Of a stretch of DNA of 64,000 bases, positions 25,106 to 33,228 are shown in pieces. Each line of letters opens with the position of its first letter. Positions within the stretch are counted from its first letter, which is position 1. The translations under genes were made by a program, and so were the position numbers. The notes below the pieces were generated by a model. That model did no database searches. It was not told where the DNA came from and saw nothing but the letters and a program-made list of their open reading frames with translations. The stretch is from Burkholderia pyrrocinia (GTDB lineage Bacteria > Pseudomonadota > Gammaproteobacteria > Burkholderiales > Burkholderiaceae): contig NZ_CP011504.1 of the NCBI RefSeq assembly GCF_001028665.1, positions 2,976,001-3,040,000 on the forward strand. The letters are read 5' to 3'.

Positions 25106-25416
25106 GGCCGTCTCTCCTGTTCCGGGTTCCGCGCGGAAAGTATGGCGCGCGGTGTCGCGCCGGTGCGCGGCGGGCAGACACGACCGGCGCCGCCGCGCCC
25201 GGATGTGCGCCCGGACGCACGAAGCGCCGGATGCATTCGACGCAGGATAAACCCATTGAACACGCGTGTGTTGACCGGAATCAGCGCGACACGCGGCGCT
25301 CGCCGCATGCGTGCGGAAACTGGGGACCGACACGAAAACGCGGCCTCACCGGATTCGTCTGACGCAAGCGCCGCAGAAATCGCCCGATACGCGGCGCAAC
25401 GTTGCGTCATCGCATG
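25106..25416. other. 311-bp intergenic region
   Basis: No gene seen. The perfect 12-bp palindrome CGCAACGTTGCG (25395-25406), ten bases beyond the end of the glycosyltransferase gene, may be part of a terminator or a protein site. Confidence 0.5.
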
Positions 25417-26589
25417 TCAGGCATCGGCACGAACGATGTCGAGCAACGCGCGCGCCGAGCGCTGCCAGCTATAACGCCGTGCGTGCTCGCGGCCCATCGT
25501 GCGCAGCCGCGCTCGCAGTTCGGGATCGTCCATCACGCGCGCGATCGACGCCGCGATATCCGGCGGCGAATACGCATCGCAGAACAGCGCCGCGCCGCTG
25601 CAGACTTCCGGGAGTGCGCCCTCGTGCGACACGACGACGGGGCAGCCGCACCGCATCGCCTCGAGCGGCGGCAGCCCGAACCCTTCGTACAACGATGGAA
25701 AGACGAAGCAGCCGGCGTGCTCGTACAGCGCCTTCAGTTCGCCGTCGGTCACGTAGCCGGCCCACGTGATGTACGGGTCGTCTTCGCGCAAGCCGGCCGC
25801 CCGTGCGCCGAAGATCTTCGCATTGGCGCCGCCCGCGATCACGAAGCGCAACATCGGGTGCGACTCGCGCATCAGCGCGATCGCGGCAAGCGCTCGCACG
25901 AGATTCTTGCCGGGCGCGAGCGACCCGACGAACAGCACGTAGTGGTCCGTCTCCAGATTCAGCCGCGACAGCACGGCGGGGTCGGCATCGATCCGGTCGA
26001 TATGATCGACTGCGCCCGGCACGACCGACAGGAGTGCAGGCGGCACGCCAAGCCGCGCGGCCAGCCGCGCCCGCGAAAAATGCGAGACCGTCACGATATG
26101 GCGTGCGCGCCGCTTCAGGATCGAGAACGCGAAGCGATACCACAGACGGAACGCGAGCGAATAACCGGCCGGCAGATCGAAAATCGCCGCATCATGAATC
26201 ATCAGCAATTGATCGCGCTTCGCCAGCGGCCCGATGTTGCACAGGCTCAGCAAGGTCCGGCCGCGCGTCGTGCGCGGCAGCGTCCATTGTTCCCAGAGCG
26301 CACCGTGCCGGCGATCGGAGGTCTGCGACCGTGCGCCGGCCGGCAATGCCGCCGGATCGTGATCGGACGGCACGACGAGCGCCGGCGCATCGTCGGCGTT
26401 CGCGAGGCGTGCTAGTTCGGCCGTCAGTTCGTATGCCACCCGCTGAACGCCCGTCATGCGCTGCGCAGTGAATTTTCCGTTGATTGCGAGGCGGTGCAAC
26501 CGCGTGGTGTGCGCGGCTGTGCCGACGCCCCGCTCCGCGCGCGCTTCCTGCAACGCAGGTACGCTTCGCTCCCGAATCGACGTTGACAT
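25417..26589 (-). CDS. GT4-family glycosyltransferase
   Basis: A 390-residue GT-B fold enzyme that transfers a sugar from a nucleotide donor in the cytoplasm. The N-terminal acceptor domain has FTAQRMTGVQRVAYELTAEL; the C-terminal Glycos_transf_1 domain has YVLFVGSLAPGKNLVRALAA, the E-x7-E motif in FPSLYEGFGLPPLEAM, and GCPVVVSHEGALPEVCSGAA. Mannosyl- and other hexosyltransferases of exopolysaccharide clusters look like this. It is downstream of the priming transferase with a 153-bp gap and probably acts in the same repeat-unit assembly. Start ATG 26589. Confidence 0.85.
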   Translation of the reverse strand: MSTSIRERSVPALQEARAERGVGTAAHTTRLHRLAINGKFTAQRMTGVQRVAYELTAELARLANADDAPALVVPSDHDPAALPAGARSQTSDRRHGALWEQWTLPRTTRGRTLLSLCNIGPLAKRDQLLMIHDAAIFDLPAGYSLAFRLWYRFAFSILKRRARHIVTVSHFSRARLAARLGVPPALLSVVPGAVDHIDRIDADPAVLSRLNLETDHYVLFVGSLAPGKNLVRALAAIALMRESHPMLRFVIAGGANAKIFGARAAGLREDDPYITWAGYVTDGELKALYEHAGCFVFPSLYEGFGLPPLEAMRCGCPVVVSHEGALPEVCSGAALFCDAYSPPDIAASIARVMDDPELRARLRTMGREHARRYSWQRSARALLDIVRADA

Positions 26590-26742
26590 GATCGTGACTG
26601 TTCCGATGGCTGCGGCGCGCTTGCGCGCCGCCGGACACCCCGTTACGCGGGATGCTGCTGTGCCGTCAGTGTGTCCGCCGCCCGCGATCCGGTCGGTACG
26701 TTCGACCGCACAACGCAGCGCTTTCCGGACGATTCGCGATCC

Positions 26743-28158
26743 TCAGAATGCGTTGCGCCCGATGAAGCCGCGCACGACCGTCAACAGGATGATCTTCATG
26801 TCGAACCAGAAGCTCCAGTTCTGCATGTAGAACAGATCGAACTTCACGCGTGCGGCCATCGCCTCGACCTTGCGCGTCTCGCCGCGATAGCCGTTCACCT
26901 GTGCCCATCCGGTGATGCCGGGCCGCACGCGGTAGCGGTACATGTAGCAGTCGATCAGTTGCCGATAGAAGTCGTCGTGCTCGATCGCGTGCGGACGCGG
27001 GCCGACGACCGACATCTGCCCGAACAGCACGTTGAAGAACTGCGGCAGCTCGTCGAGCGACGTGCGCCGCAGGAACGCGCCGACGCGCGTGATGCGCGAA
27101 TCGTTGCGCGACGCCTGCCGCAGGACGCCCGGCTGGACGCGATGCACGCGCATCGTCCTGAACTTCAGGATGTCGAACTCGCGGCCGTCGACGCCCTTGC
27201 GACGCTGCCTGAACAGCACGGGCCCCGGCGACGACAGCTTGACTGCGATCGCCAGCATCGACAGCAGCGGCAGCAACGGAATCAGCACGCCGACCGCGAA
27301 CAGCCGGTCGAACGCGAACTTCGCCCACAGCTCCGGCGCGGAGCGCGGCGTGGTCGCGAGATTGATCGCCGGCATGCCGAGCACGTCGGTCGCCGAACGA
27401 TCGACGACTGCCATCTGCCGCACGTCGGGCAGCAGCCGCAGCTCGACGAATTCGTCGCGCAGCTCGCGCACGATGCGCTGGATCCGCCACTCGTGCGACA
27501 TCGGCAGCGTCAGCCATACCTCGTCGATCTCGCCGCCGCGAATCATGTCGCGCAACGCGTTCCAGTCGTCGATCACCGGCACGCCGCCGATGCCGCCCGC
27601 GGCAGCCGGCGCATCGTCGTCGAAGACGCAGGCCGCCACGAACGGGCCATTCGATGCGAGCTGCATCCGCTCGATCGCCACGCGCCCGTACGCGGTTGCG
27701 CCGACGACGGCCACGCGGCGCTGCCGCGTGCGCGGGTCGTCACGCGTCAGCGCGAGCGCCAGCAGCGCGGCGCGGCCGAGCAGCAGCGCCGCATCGCCGG
27801 CCAGCACCGTGCGCACGATCCAGCGTGTCGTGACCGTGCCGCCGCGGTTCATGATCCACATCGTGCCGGCCACCGTCAGCACGCTCGCGCAGACGACGGC
27901 CACCATCGTCTGCGTCAGTACGTGTGTGCCGCCATGCGGCGCCACGCCGCCGCGCACGGTGCGCAGGTAACGCGGCAGCAGCGCCGCGGTCAACACGCAC
28001 AGCAGCGCGATCGCCCCGCGCTGCGCATCGGACAGCTCGCGCCACGCCAGGCCCGACGCCGCCTGCGCCGCGAGCGCCCCTGCCAGCACGAGCACGACGT
28101 CGGTCGCCGCGATCGCGGCACGCCGCATCGTATTCGCTCCACCGGACACCGACTGCAT
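26743..28158 (-). CDS. undecaprenyl-phosphate glucose (hexose) phosphotransferase, WcaJ/CpsE type
   Basis: A 471-residue polyisoprenyl-phosphate hexose-1-phosphate transferase that starts repeat-unit assembly by placing hexose-1-P on undecaprenyl phosphate. Four N-terminal membrane helices (to about residue 150), a CoA-binding-like domain with RRVAVVGATAYGRVAIER, one further membrane segment (DRLFAVGVLIPLLPLLSMLA) and the catalytic domain (KGVDGREFDILKFRTMR; FLRRTSLDELPQFFNVL; MSVVGPRPHAI; YRVRPGITGWAQVNG) are in the standard order. Start ATG 28158 lies two bases after the upstream CRP-family gene; an ATG at 28128 has a better ribosome site (GGTGGAG) and is also possible. Expression is tied to that regulator gene. 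Confidence 0.9.
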   Translation of the reverse strand: MQSVSGGANTMRRAAIAATDVVLVLAGALAAQAASGLAWRELSDAQRGAIALLCVLTAALLPRYLRTVRGGVAPHGGTHVLTQTMVAVVCASVLTVAGTMWIMNRGGTVTTRWIVRTVLAGDAALLLGRAALLALALTRDDPRTRQRRVAVVGATAYGRVAIERMQLASNGPFVAACVFDDDAPAAAGGIGGVPVIDDWNALRDMIRGGEIDEVWLTLPMSHEWRIQRIVRELRDEFVELRLLPDVRQMAVVDRSATDVLGMPAINLATTPRSAPELWAKFAFDRLFAVGVLIPLLPLLSMLAIAVKLSSPGPVLFRQRRKGVDGREFDILKFRTMRVHRVQPGVLRQASRNDSRITRVGAFLRRTSLDELPQFFNVLFGQMSVVGPRPHAIEHDDFYRQLIDCYMYRYRVRPGITGWAQVNGYRGETRKVEAMAARVKFDLFYMQNWSFWFDMKIILLTVVRGFIGRNAF

Positions 28159-28160
28159 CG

Positions 28161-28943
28161 TCACGCACCATGTGCCGGGAATCCGCAACGTGCGTCCGGC
28201 ATGCGGGGGCGCACCGGCATCGGCCGCGCATTCCCGCGCGTGCCGAGCAACCTGCGATAGTCGGCGCGGATCAGGTCGTAGCATTCGCACGCGTGATGTT
28301 CGAGGCCGTCGCGGTCGAGCAGCGTGATGCGGCCGCGGCGCTGGCGGATCAGCCCGGCTTCCTGCAGGTTGCCGGCCGCTTCCGTCACGCCCTCGCGCCG
28401 CACGCCGAGCATGTTCGCGATCGTCTGCTGCGTGACAGTCAGCTCGTCGCCGTCGATACGGTCGTGCACCAGCAGCAGCCAACGGCTGAGCTGCTCGCTG
28501 ACCGAGTGATGCCGGTTGCACAGCGCGCTGCGCGAGATCTGCGCCATCGTCGCCTGGCAGTAGTTGAGCAGCAGCCGGTAAGTCTCGGGCGACCGCTCGA
28601 ATTCGGCGCGCATCACGCAGGTCGGCACGCGATAGGCCATGCCGCCGATGCGCACCTCGACCCGGTTCGACGCCGCGACACCACCGACCAGCGTGCCAAG
28701 CCCGACCACGCCTTCGCGGCCGACCACCGCCACCTCGACCATCGCGCCGTCCTCCATCAGGTGCTGCACCGACATCATTGCCGTCGTCGGGAAATGCAGA
28801 TGGCGCATCGGCTCGCCGACCCGGTCGAGCATGCCGGCCTTGATCCTGACCAGTTCGAGATGCGGTGCGATGGTGCGGATGCTGTCCTCCGGGAGGGCAT
28901 CGAGGATGGCATTCGCCGAGTAGCTCGAGTGAAGATGAAGCAT
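28161..28943 (-). CDS. berA: CRP/FNR-family regulator, BerA-like c-di-GMP effector
   Basis: A 260-residue protein with an N-terminal cyclic-nucleotide-binding-like beta-barrel (about residues 15-130) and a C-terminal CRP winged helix (ELTVTQQTIANMLGVRREGV, about 167-186). Published work in B. cenocepacia describes BerA, a CRP-family protein that responds to c-di-GMP, activates exopolysaccharide genes and is itself under RpoN and BerB. Three features fit that assignment: the location beside a priming transferase and a polysaccharide locus, a sigma-54 promoter upstream (29120-29134), and a BerB-like activator 8 kb away. Start ATG 28943 (MLHLHSSYSANAIL). Confidence 0.78.
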   Translation of the reverse strand: MLHLHSSYSANAILDALPEDSIRTIAPHLELVRIKAGMLDRVGEPMRHLHFPTTAMMSVQHLMEDGAMVEVAVVGREGVVGLGTLVGGVAASNRVEVRIGGMAYRVPTCVMRAEFERSPETYRLLLNYCQATMAQISRSALCNRHHSVSEQLSRWLLLVHDRIDGDELTVTQQTIANMLGVRREGVTEAAGNLQEAGLIRQRRGRITLLDRDGLEHHACECYDLIRADYRRLLGTRGNARPMPVRPRMPDARCGFPAHGA

Positions 28944-29119
28944 GTCTGTATCCCTTTTATCGTCCGCGCCGCCTGCAGCCGCATGCACGGAACTCGTTAT
29001 CGCGATGCGCGCCCGGACGTAGGCAGCGGTTGCGGCCCACAACCCTGAATCCGACCGACCATCGGCTTTTGCCGCTGGATTGAGTCGACCGTCCCGTTTC
29101 GACACGCCAGCCCGAATAA

Positions 29120-29134
29120 GCGATTTACGTGCCA
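29120..29134 (-). promoter_or_regulatory. sigma-54 (-24/-12) promoter for the berA-like gene
   Basis: On the minus strand TGGCACGTAAATCGC matches the consensus TGGCACG-N4-TTGC at all positions except one (TCGC for TTGC), with the strict GG-to-GC spacing. Transcription would start near 29108, giving a leader of about 165 bases before ATG 28943. The published RpoN/BerB dependence of berA agrees with this. Confidence 0.75.
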
Positions 29135-29713
29135 ATACCCGCCCATCCTTAATATATGAATCACGTCCGATTTAGATCGACCGAATAACCCGCCTAAAAC
29201 TCGAAAAACGTCTCATTTCCGGACACTCTTCCGCGCGACGGACACAGCACGGCTTTCGCCTGACCAATTCACGCAGCGAATCGAAGCCGCCGCAGCGGTG
29301 CCGCGAGGCTTATCGGTCATATACTTACAGTCGATTTTCAATTGTTTCCGTGATGTGCCGGACAACATGTGACAGCGCCTCCACGCTTCACACGGTCGTT
29401 TGAAACTGTCTCAAATTTGAATCGGCTCACTAAATTCAGGCTTTGTCACCCGCCGCACACATCGCTCACAAGTCATTGATCCAATTGAACAATCATGCAC
29501 TCTCCGTTTATTTGTCAAATAATGTTCAATGGTCTTTCGGCACTTTCCCTGTACGATGCACGGCTTCGACCGATTGATTCCCGATCGACATTGAATGGCT
29601 GACCCGCCTGTCATTCCGCTCCAGGATGATTAATTTCTCGAAAATGAATCATTAAATCCGGATAACGTTTGCATCGAATCAAAATCGTCAAACTTTGTGA
29701 AATGACGCAATGT

Positions 29714-29735
29714 GCAATTGGTTGAATTCAATTGC
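29714..29735. promoter_or_regulatory. inverted repeat upstream of the second CRP-family gene
   Basis: GCAATTG (29714-29720) and CAATTGC (29729-29735) form a perfect 7-bp inverted repeat with an 8-base spacer, 127 bp before the GTG start. The dyad size fits a dimeric CRP-type regulator. Inferred operator. Confidence 0.45.
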
Positions 29736-29861
29736 GTGCTAGCCTTTCCGCAGCATCGTCATTCGATTTTCGATGAACACAAGTCCGCACGAGCGTGCGA
29801 AATTCCCTTTTCCGGGGTATCGCCGCGACGACGCGTGACCGCCACCCAACGAGGATGCGCC

Positions 29862-30644
29862 GTGACTCACCAGGCCCCCGACGCCGTCGCGCACGCGAAC
29901 GGCATGATCGAGCTTTCCCACAGCTTCGATGCGAACCGCTTTCTCGCGGCCGTCGATCGCGACGAACTCGCCACGCTGGTTCCCCACCTCCAACTCGTTC
30001 ACCTGAAATCGGGGCAAGTGCTGTGCGAACCCGGCGAAATGCTCGCCGCGGTCTACCTGCCCGTCACGACGGCGATTTCGCTGCAGTACGTGTCGTCCGG
30101 CGGCATGACGCTGGAAGTCGCGGAGATCGGCAGCGAAAGCGTGGTGTGCGACGACGTGATCGGCGGCAGCGGCCACATGCCGTGCCGTGCCGTCGCCTGC
30201 CGCGACGGCTTCGTCTACCGGCTCGACCGGCGCGTGTTCGCGGCCGCGTTCGACGTGTCGCCGGTGATCCGCCATCTCGTGTTCGTCTGCGTGCGGCTGC
30301 TGATGGCGCAGGTCTCGCAGATCACGTTCTGCAGCCGTCATCACGTGCTCAAACATCAGTTATGCAGATGGTTCCTGCTGGCGTACGACCGCACGCGCAG
30401 CATCGAGATCCAGGTCACGCACAGCATGCTGGCGCAGATGCTCGGCGTGCGGCGGGAAACGGTCACGGACGCCGCCGGCGAAATCCAGAAGCTCGGCCTG
30501 ATCCGCCAATACCGAAGCTCGATCGAGCTCGCCGACCTCGACGGCCTCGAGAAGATGTCGTGCGGCTGCCGCGCGATCGTGCGCGACGAGATGAAGCGCA
30601 TCCTGTCGGCCGACTCGGGCGTGCCGGCCGCATCGCGTGCCTGA
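29862..30644 (+). CDS. CRP/FNR-family transcriptional regulator (paralogue of the BerA-like protein)
   Basis: From GTG 29862 (preceded by GAGGA) the protein is 260 residues, exactly the length of the divergent BerA-like protein, and shares its layout: a sensor barrel (ELATLVPHLQLVHLKSGQVL; VYLPVTTAISLQYV) and a C-terminal winged helix (IQVTHSMLAQMLGVRRETVT). An ATG at 29904 is an alternative. It lacks the CRP cAMP-binding residues, as does its paralogue. It lies 168 bp upstream of the carrier-protein operon on the same strand and may regulate it; whether it senses c-di-GMP is unknown. Confidence 0.8.
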   Translation: MTHQAPDAVAHANGMIELSHSFDANRFLAAVDRDELATLVPHLQLVHLKSGQVLCEPGEMLAAVYLPVTTAISLQYVSSGGMTLEVAEIGSESVVCDDVIGGSGHMPCRAVACRDGFVYRLDRRVFAAAFDVSPVIRHLVFVCVRLLMAQVSQITFCSRHHVLKHQLCRWFLLAYDRTRSIEIQVTHSMLAQMLGVRRETVTDAAGEIQKLGLIRQYRSSIELADLDGLEKMSCGCRAIVRDEMKRILSADSGVPAASRA

Positions 30645-30812
30645 TTGCCGCGCCGATTCGTGCGGCGCCTGCGTGCGGGGTTAGCGGTTTGTAGGGTGGC
30701 GAACAGAACGCCGTGCGTGCGAATGGTCTACTGATGCCGGACTGCCGGGGGGATGTCAGCGCAATGCGCGCGTCTGCCCGAGCGGACGACACCACGCACG
30801 CCGGAGCCGCAC

Positions 30813-31064
30813 GTGAAAAACGAAATCAGAACCATCCTCAAACACGTCGCCCACCTCGAAGCCGCGATCGATTCGATCGGCGACGGGGACGACCTCTACG
30901 AAGCAGGCCTCTCGTCGCTCGATACGATCCAGTTGATGCTCGCGATCGAGAAGCAGTTCAACATCGAGATTCCCGACGAGATGCTGAACCGCAACCTGTT
31001 CCGCAGCATCGACGCACTCGCGGACACGATCGCCACGCTGCAACGCAGCGAGCACTCCGCATGA
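30813..31064 (+). CDS. acyl/aminoacyl carrier protein
   Basis: An 83-residue phosphopantetheine-binding carrier protein with the four-helix ACP pattern and the attachment serine Ser35 in EAGLSSLDTIQLMLAIEKQF. The start is GTG 30813 with GGAG eight bases upstream. Its stop overlaps the ATG of the flavoprotein (ATGA). Next to an amino acid:[carrier protein] ligase it is expected to carry an amino acid as a thioester rather than a fatty acid. A phosphopantetheinyl transferase must come from elsewhere. Confidence 0.88.
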   Translation: MKNEIRTILKHVAHLEAAIDSIGDGDDLYEAGLSSLDTIQLMLAIEKQFNIEIPDEMLNRNLFRSIDALADTIATLQRSEHSA

Positions 31065-32257
31065 GCGCGCTGCTCCCCGAACTCGCGGCCGACAGCGAAT
31101 CGCATCGGCTCGACGAGGCCGCGCACGCCGTCGCACAGATCGCCGCGCAGCACGCGGATGCGGTCGACCGCGACGCGCGCTGCCCCGTCGAGGCGATCGA
31201 GGCGATGCGCGCACGCCGGTTGCTGGGCGCGATGGTGCCGGCCCATCTCGGCGGCGCGGGCGCGACGCTGGAAGAGATCGCTTCGGCCTGCTCGATCCTC
31301 GGCCAGGCCTGCGCATCGTCGGCGATGGTGTTCGCGATGCACCAGATCCAGGTCGCCTGCATCGTCAACCACGCCGTCGACCAGGGCTGGCACAAGCTGT
31401 TCCTGCAGCAGCTCGTGCGCCACCAGTGGCTGCTCGCGTCGGCCACGTCGGAAGACGGCGTCGGCGGCAACCTGCGCGTGAGCCAGTGCGCGCTCGAAAC
31501 CAGCGGCGGCGAGTTCCGGCTGCGCAAATCCGCGCCGACGATCTCGTACGGCGACTACGCCGACGGCATCCTCGCGACCGCGCGACGCGACGCGGACGCG
31601 CCGGCTTCCGAACAGGTGCTCGTCACGCTGCTGCGCGACGGTTATACGCTCACGCGCCGCGGCGAATGGGACACGCTCGGGATGCGCGGCACGTGCAGCA
31701 ACGGCTTCGTGCTCGACGCACAGGGCGCCGCCGTTCAGTGCCTGCCGGTGCCGTTCGCGAAGATCGCCGAAGACACGATGGTGCCGGTCTCGCACATCCT
31801 GTGGGCCGCGGTCTGGATCGGCGTGGCCGGCGACGCATTCCATCGCGCACACCAGTTCTTCCGCGCGCAGGCACGCCAGACCGACGGCGCGCCGTCGCCC
31901 GCGTCGCGGCGCATCGCCGAATCGCTCGAGCTGATGCAGGCGATGCAGGCCCGCGTCGACACCGTGCTGCGCCTCCACGCGAATACGTCGGCCCGATCGT
32001 GGTCGGCCGGCATGGCCTGGGCCGCCGAGATCAACACGCTGAAGACCTACGTGTCGACCACGGCACTCGAAGTCGCGCAACAGGCAATGATGATCTGCGG
32101 GATGGCCGGCTACAAGCAAGGCACGCCGTTCAGCATCGGCCGCCACATTCGCGACCTGCACGCGGCGCCGCTGATGATCAGCAACGACCGCATTGCCGCC
32201 AACACTGCGAGCCTGCTGCTCGCGCTGCGTCCTGCGACGCTGGAGAAACATTCGTGA
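31061..32257 (+). CDS. acyl-CoA dehydrogenase-like flavoprotein
   Basis: A 398-residue member of the acyl-CoA dehydrogenase superfamily. The N-terminal helical domain (AMVPAHLGGAGATLEEIASA), middle beta domain and C-terminal four-helix domain (KTYVSTTALEVAQQAMMICG) are all present. Near the end GRHIRDLHAAPLMISNDRI replaces the usual RDxRxxxIYEGTxEI, so the common catalytic glutamate is absent. It may therefore act on carrier-bound substrates as an oxidase or hydroxylase rather than a classic dehydrogenase. Flavoproteins of this family oxidise aminoacyl-carrier-protein thioesters in some antibiotic pathways; that role here is inferred. 4-bp overlaps with both neighbours. Confidence 0.82.
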   Translation: MSALLPELAADSESHRLDEAAHAVAQIAAQHADAVDRDARCPVEAIEAMRARRLLGAMVPAHLGGAGATLEEIASACSILGQACASSAMVFAMHQIQVACIVNHAVDQGWHKLFLQQLVRHQWLLASATSEDGVGGNLRVSQCALETSGGEFRLRKSAPTISYGDYADGILATARRDADAPASEQVLVTLLRDGYTLTRRGEWDTLGMRGTCSNGFVLDAQGAAVQCLPVPFAKIAEDTMVPVSHILWAAVWIGVAGDAFHRAHQFFRAQARQTDGAPSPASRRIAESLELMQAMQARVDTVLRLHANTSARSWSAGMAWAAEINTLKTYVSTTALEVAQQAMMICGMAGYKQGTPFSIGRHIRDLHAAPLMISNDRIAANTASLLLALRPATLEKHS

Positions 32258-33228
32258 ACGATCGCCTCGCCGTGCCCTCCACCGCCCCCACTCCCGCCGA
32301 CGCGCCGCTCGACCGCGCGGGCGTCAACCCGCTGCGCGACGAGTTGATCGACGCCGGCCTGCTGGTCTCGACCGGCATCCAGGGCCTGTTCGGCCGCAGC
32401 GAGCGGTTCGAGCGCGTCGTCGAAGCGCTCGACGCGTTCGTCACGCGCCTCGGCGCCGACCAGCAGGCCGAAGTGCTGCGCTTCCCGCCGGCGATGAGCC
32501 GCCTGGAGTTCGAGCGCAGCGAATACATGAAGAGCTTCCCGCAGCTCGCGGGCAGCGTGCATGCGTTCTGCGGCGACGAGCACCAGCACCAGCGCCTGCT
32601 GCAGTGCCTCGATCGCGGCGACGACTGGACGGAAAACCAGAAGCCGACCTACGTCGTGATGACGCCGGCCGCGTGCTACCCGGTCTATCCGGTCGTCGCA
32701 CGCGCGGGCGCGCTACCCGGCGACGGCCGGATCGTCGACGTGTTCTCGTACTGCTTCCGCCACGAGCCGTCGCTCGACCCGACCCGGATGCAGTTGTTCC
32801 GGATGCGCGAATACGTGCGGATCGGCACGCCCGAGCAGATCGTCGCGTTCCGCGAGACGTGGATCGAGCGCGGCACGCGGATGATCGACGCGCTGCGCCT
32901 GCCGAACGCGATCGATCTCGCGAACGACCCGTTCTTCGGGCGCGGCGGCAAGATCGTCGCGAACAGCCAGCGCGAGCAGAACCTGAAGTTCGAGCTGCTG
33001 ATCCCGATCGAGCACGACGACCGGCAGACGGCATGCCTGAGCTTCAACTACCACATGGATCATTTCGGGCTGCTGTGGGACATCCGCACCGCGACGGGCG
33101 ACGTCGCGCACACGGGCTGCGTCGGCTTCGGCCTCGAACGGCTCACTCTCGCGCTGTTCCGCCACCACGGCTTCGATATCGACGCGTGGCCGCGCGACGT
33201 CCGCGACGTGCTGTGGGGGACGCGATGA
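32254..33228 (+). CDS. amino acid:[carrier protein] ligase (class II aminoacyl-tRNA synthetase-like)
   Basis: A 324-residue truncated seryl-tRNA-synthetase homologue without a tRNA-binding domain. It has class II motif 2 (FSYCFRHEPSLDPTRMQLFRMREYV, given here only by key residues Arg169 and Glu186) and motif 3 (GFGLERLTLALF). Cys141, Glu186 and Cys289 would bind the active-site zinc; their spacing is identical to the zinc ligands I recall for the characterised Bradyrhizobium enzyme (131/176/279). Such enzymes activate glycine or alanine with ATP and load it on the phosphopantetheine of a dedicated carrier protein, here the product of the gene two places upstream. Start GTG 32254 overlaps the previous stop. 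Confidence 0.9.
   Translation: MNDRLAVPSTAPTPADAPLDRAGVNPLRDELIDAGLLVSTGIQGLFGRSERFERVVEALDAFVTRLGADQQAEVLRFPPAMSRLEFERSEYMKSFPQLAGSVHAFCGDEHQHQRLLQCLDRGDDWTENQKPTYVVMTPAACYPVYPVVARAGALPGDGRIVDVFSYCFRHEPSLDPTRMQLFRMREYVRIGTPEQIVAFRETWIERGTRMIDALRLPNAIDLANDPFFGRGGKIVANSQREQNLKFELLIPIEHDDRQTACLSFNYHMDHFGLLWDIRTATGDVAHTGCVGFGLERLTLALFRHHGFDIDAWPRDVRDVLWGTR

Larger units (their letters stand above)
28944..29861. other. 918-bp AT-rich divergent regulatory region between two CRP-family genes
   Basis: G+C falls clearly below the surroundings. No gene is supported. It contains the sigma-54 promoter for the berA-like gene, the perfect palindrome TCAAATTTGA (29411-29420), and the GCAATTG/CAATTGC inverted repeat near the second regulator. 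The length and composition suggest binding sites for several regulators, possibly H-NS-type silencing as well. Confidence 0.6.

Noticed and set aside
22876..25362. Long plus-strand frame opposite polX and the dksA-like gene
   Set aside because: Composition is Arg/His/Ala-rich without motifs; it is the complement of two well-supported genes.
29342..29400. CRP-type half sites TGTGA and TCACA in the AT-rich regulatory region
   Set aside because: The half sites are separated by much more than 6 bp, so they do not form a CRP dyad.
29537..29555. CGGCACTTTCCCTGT upstream of the second CRP-family gene as a sigma-54 site
   Set aside because: The first base and the final GC do not match the consensus.
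30697..30711. TGGCGAACAGAACGC upstream of the carrier-protein gene as a sigma-54 promoter
   Set aside because: Spacing is right but five consensus positions are wrong; such matches are expected by chance in GC-rich DNA.
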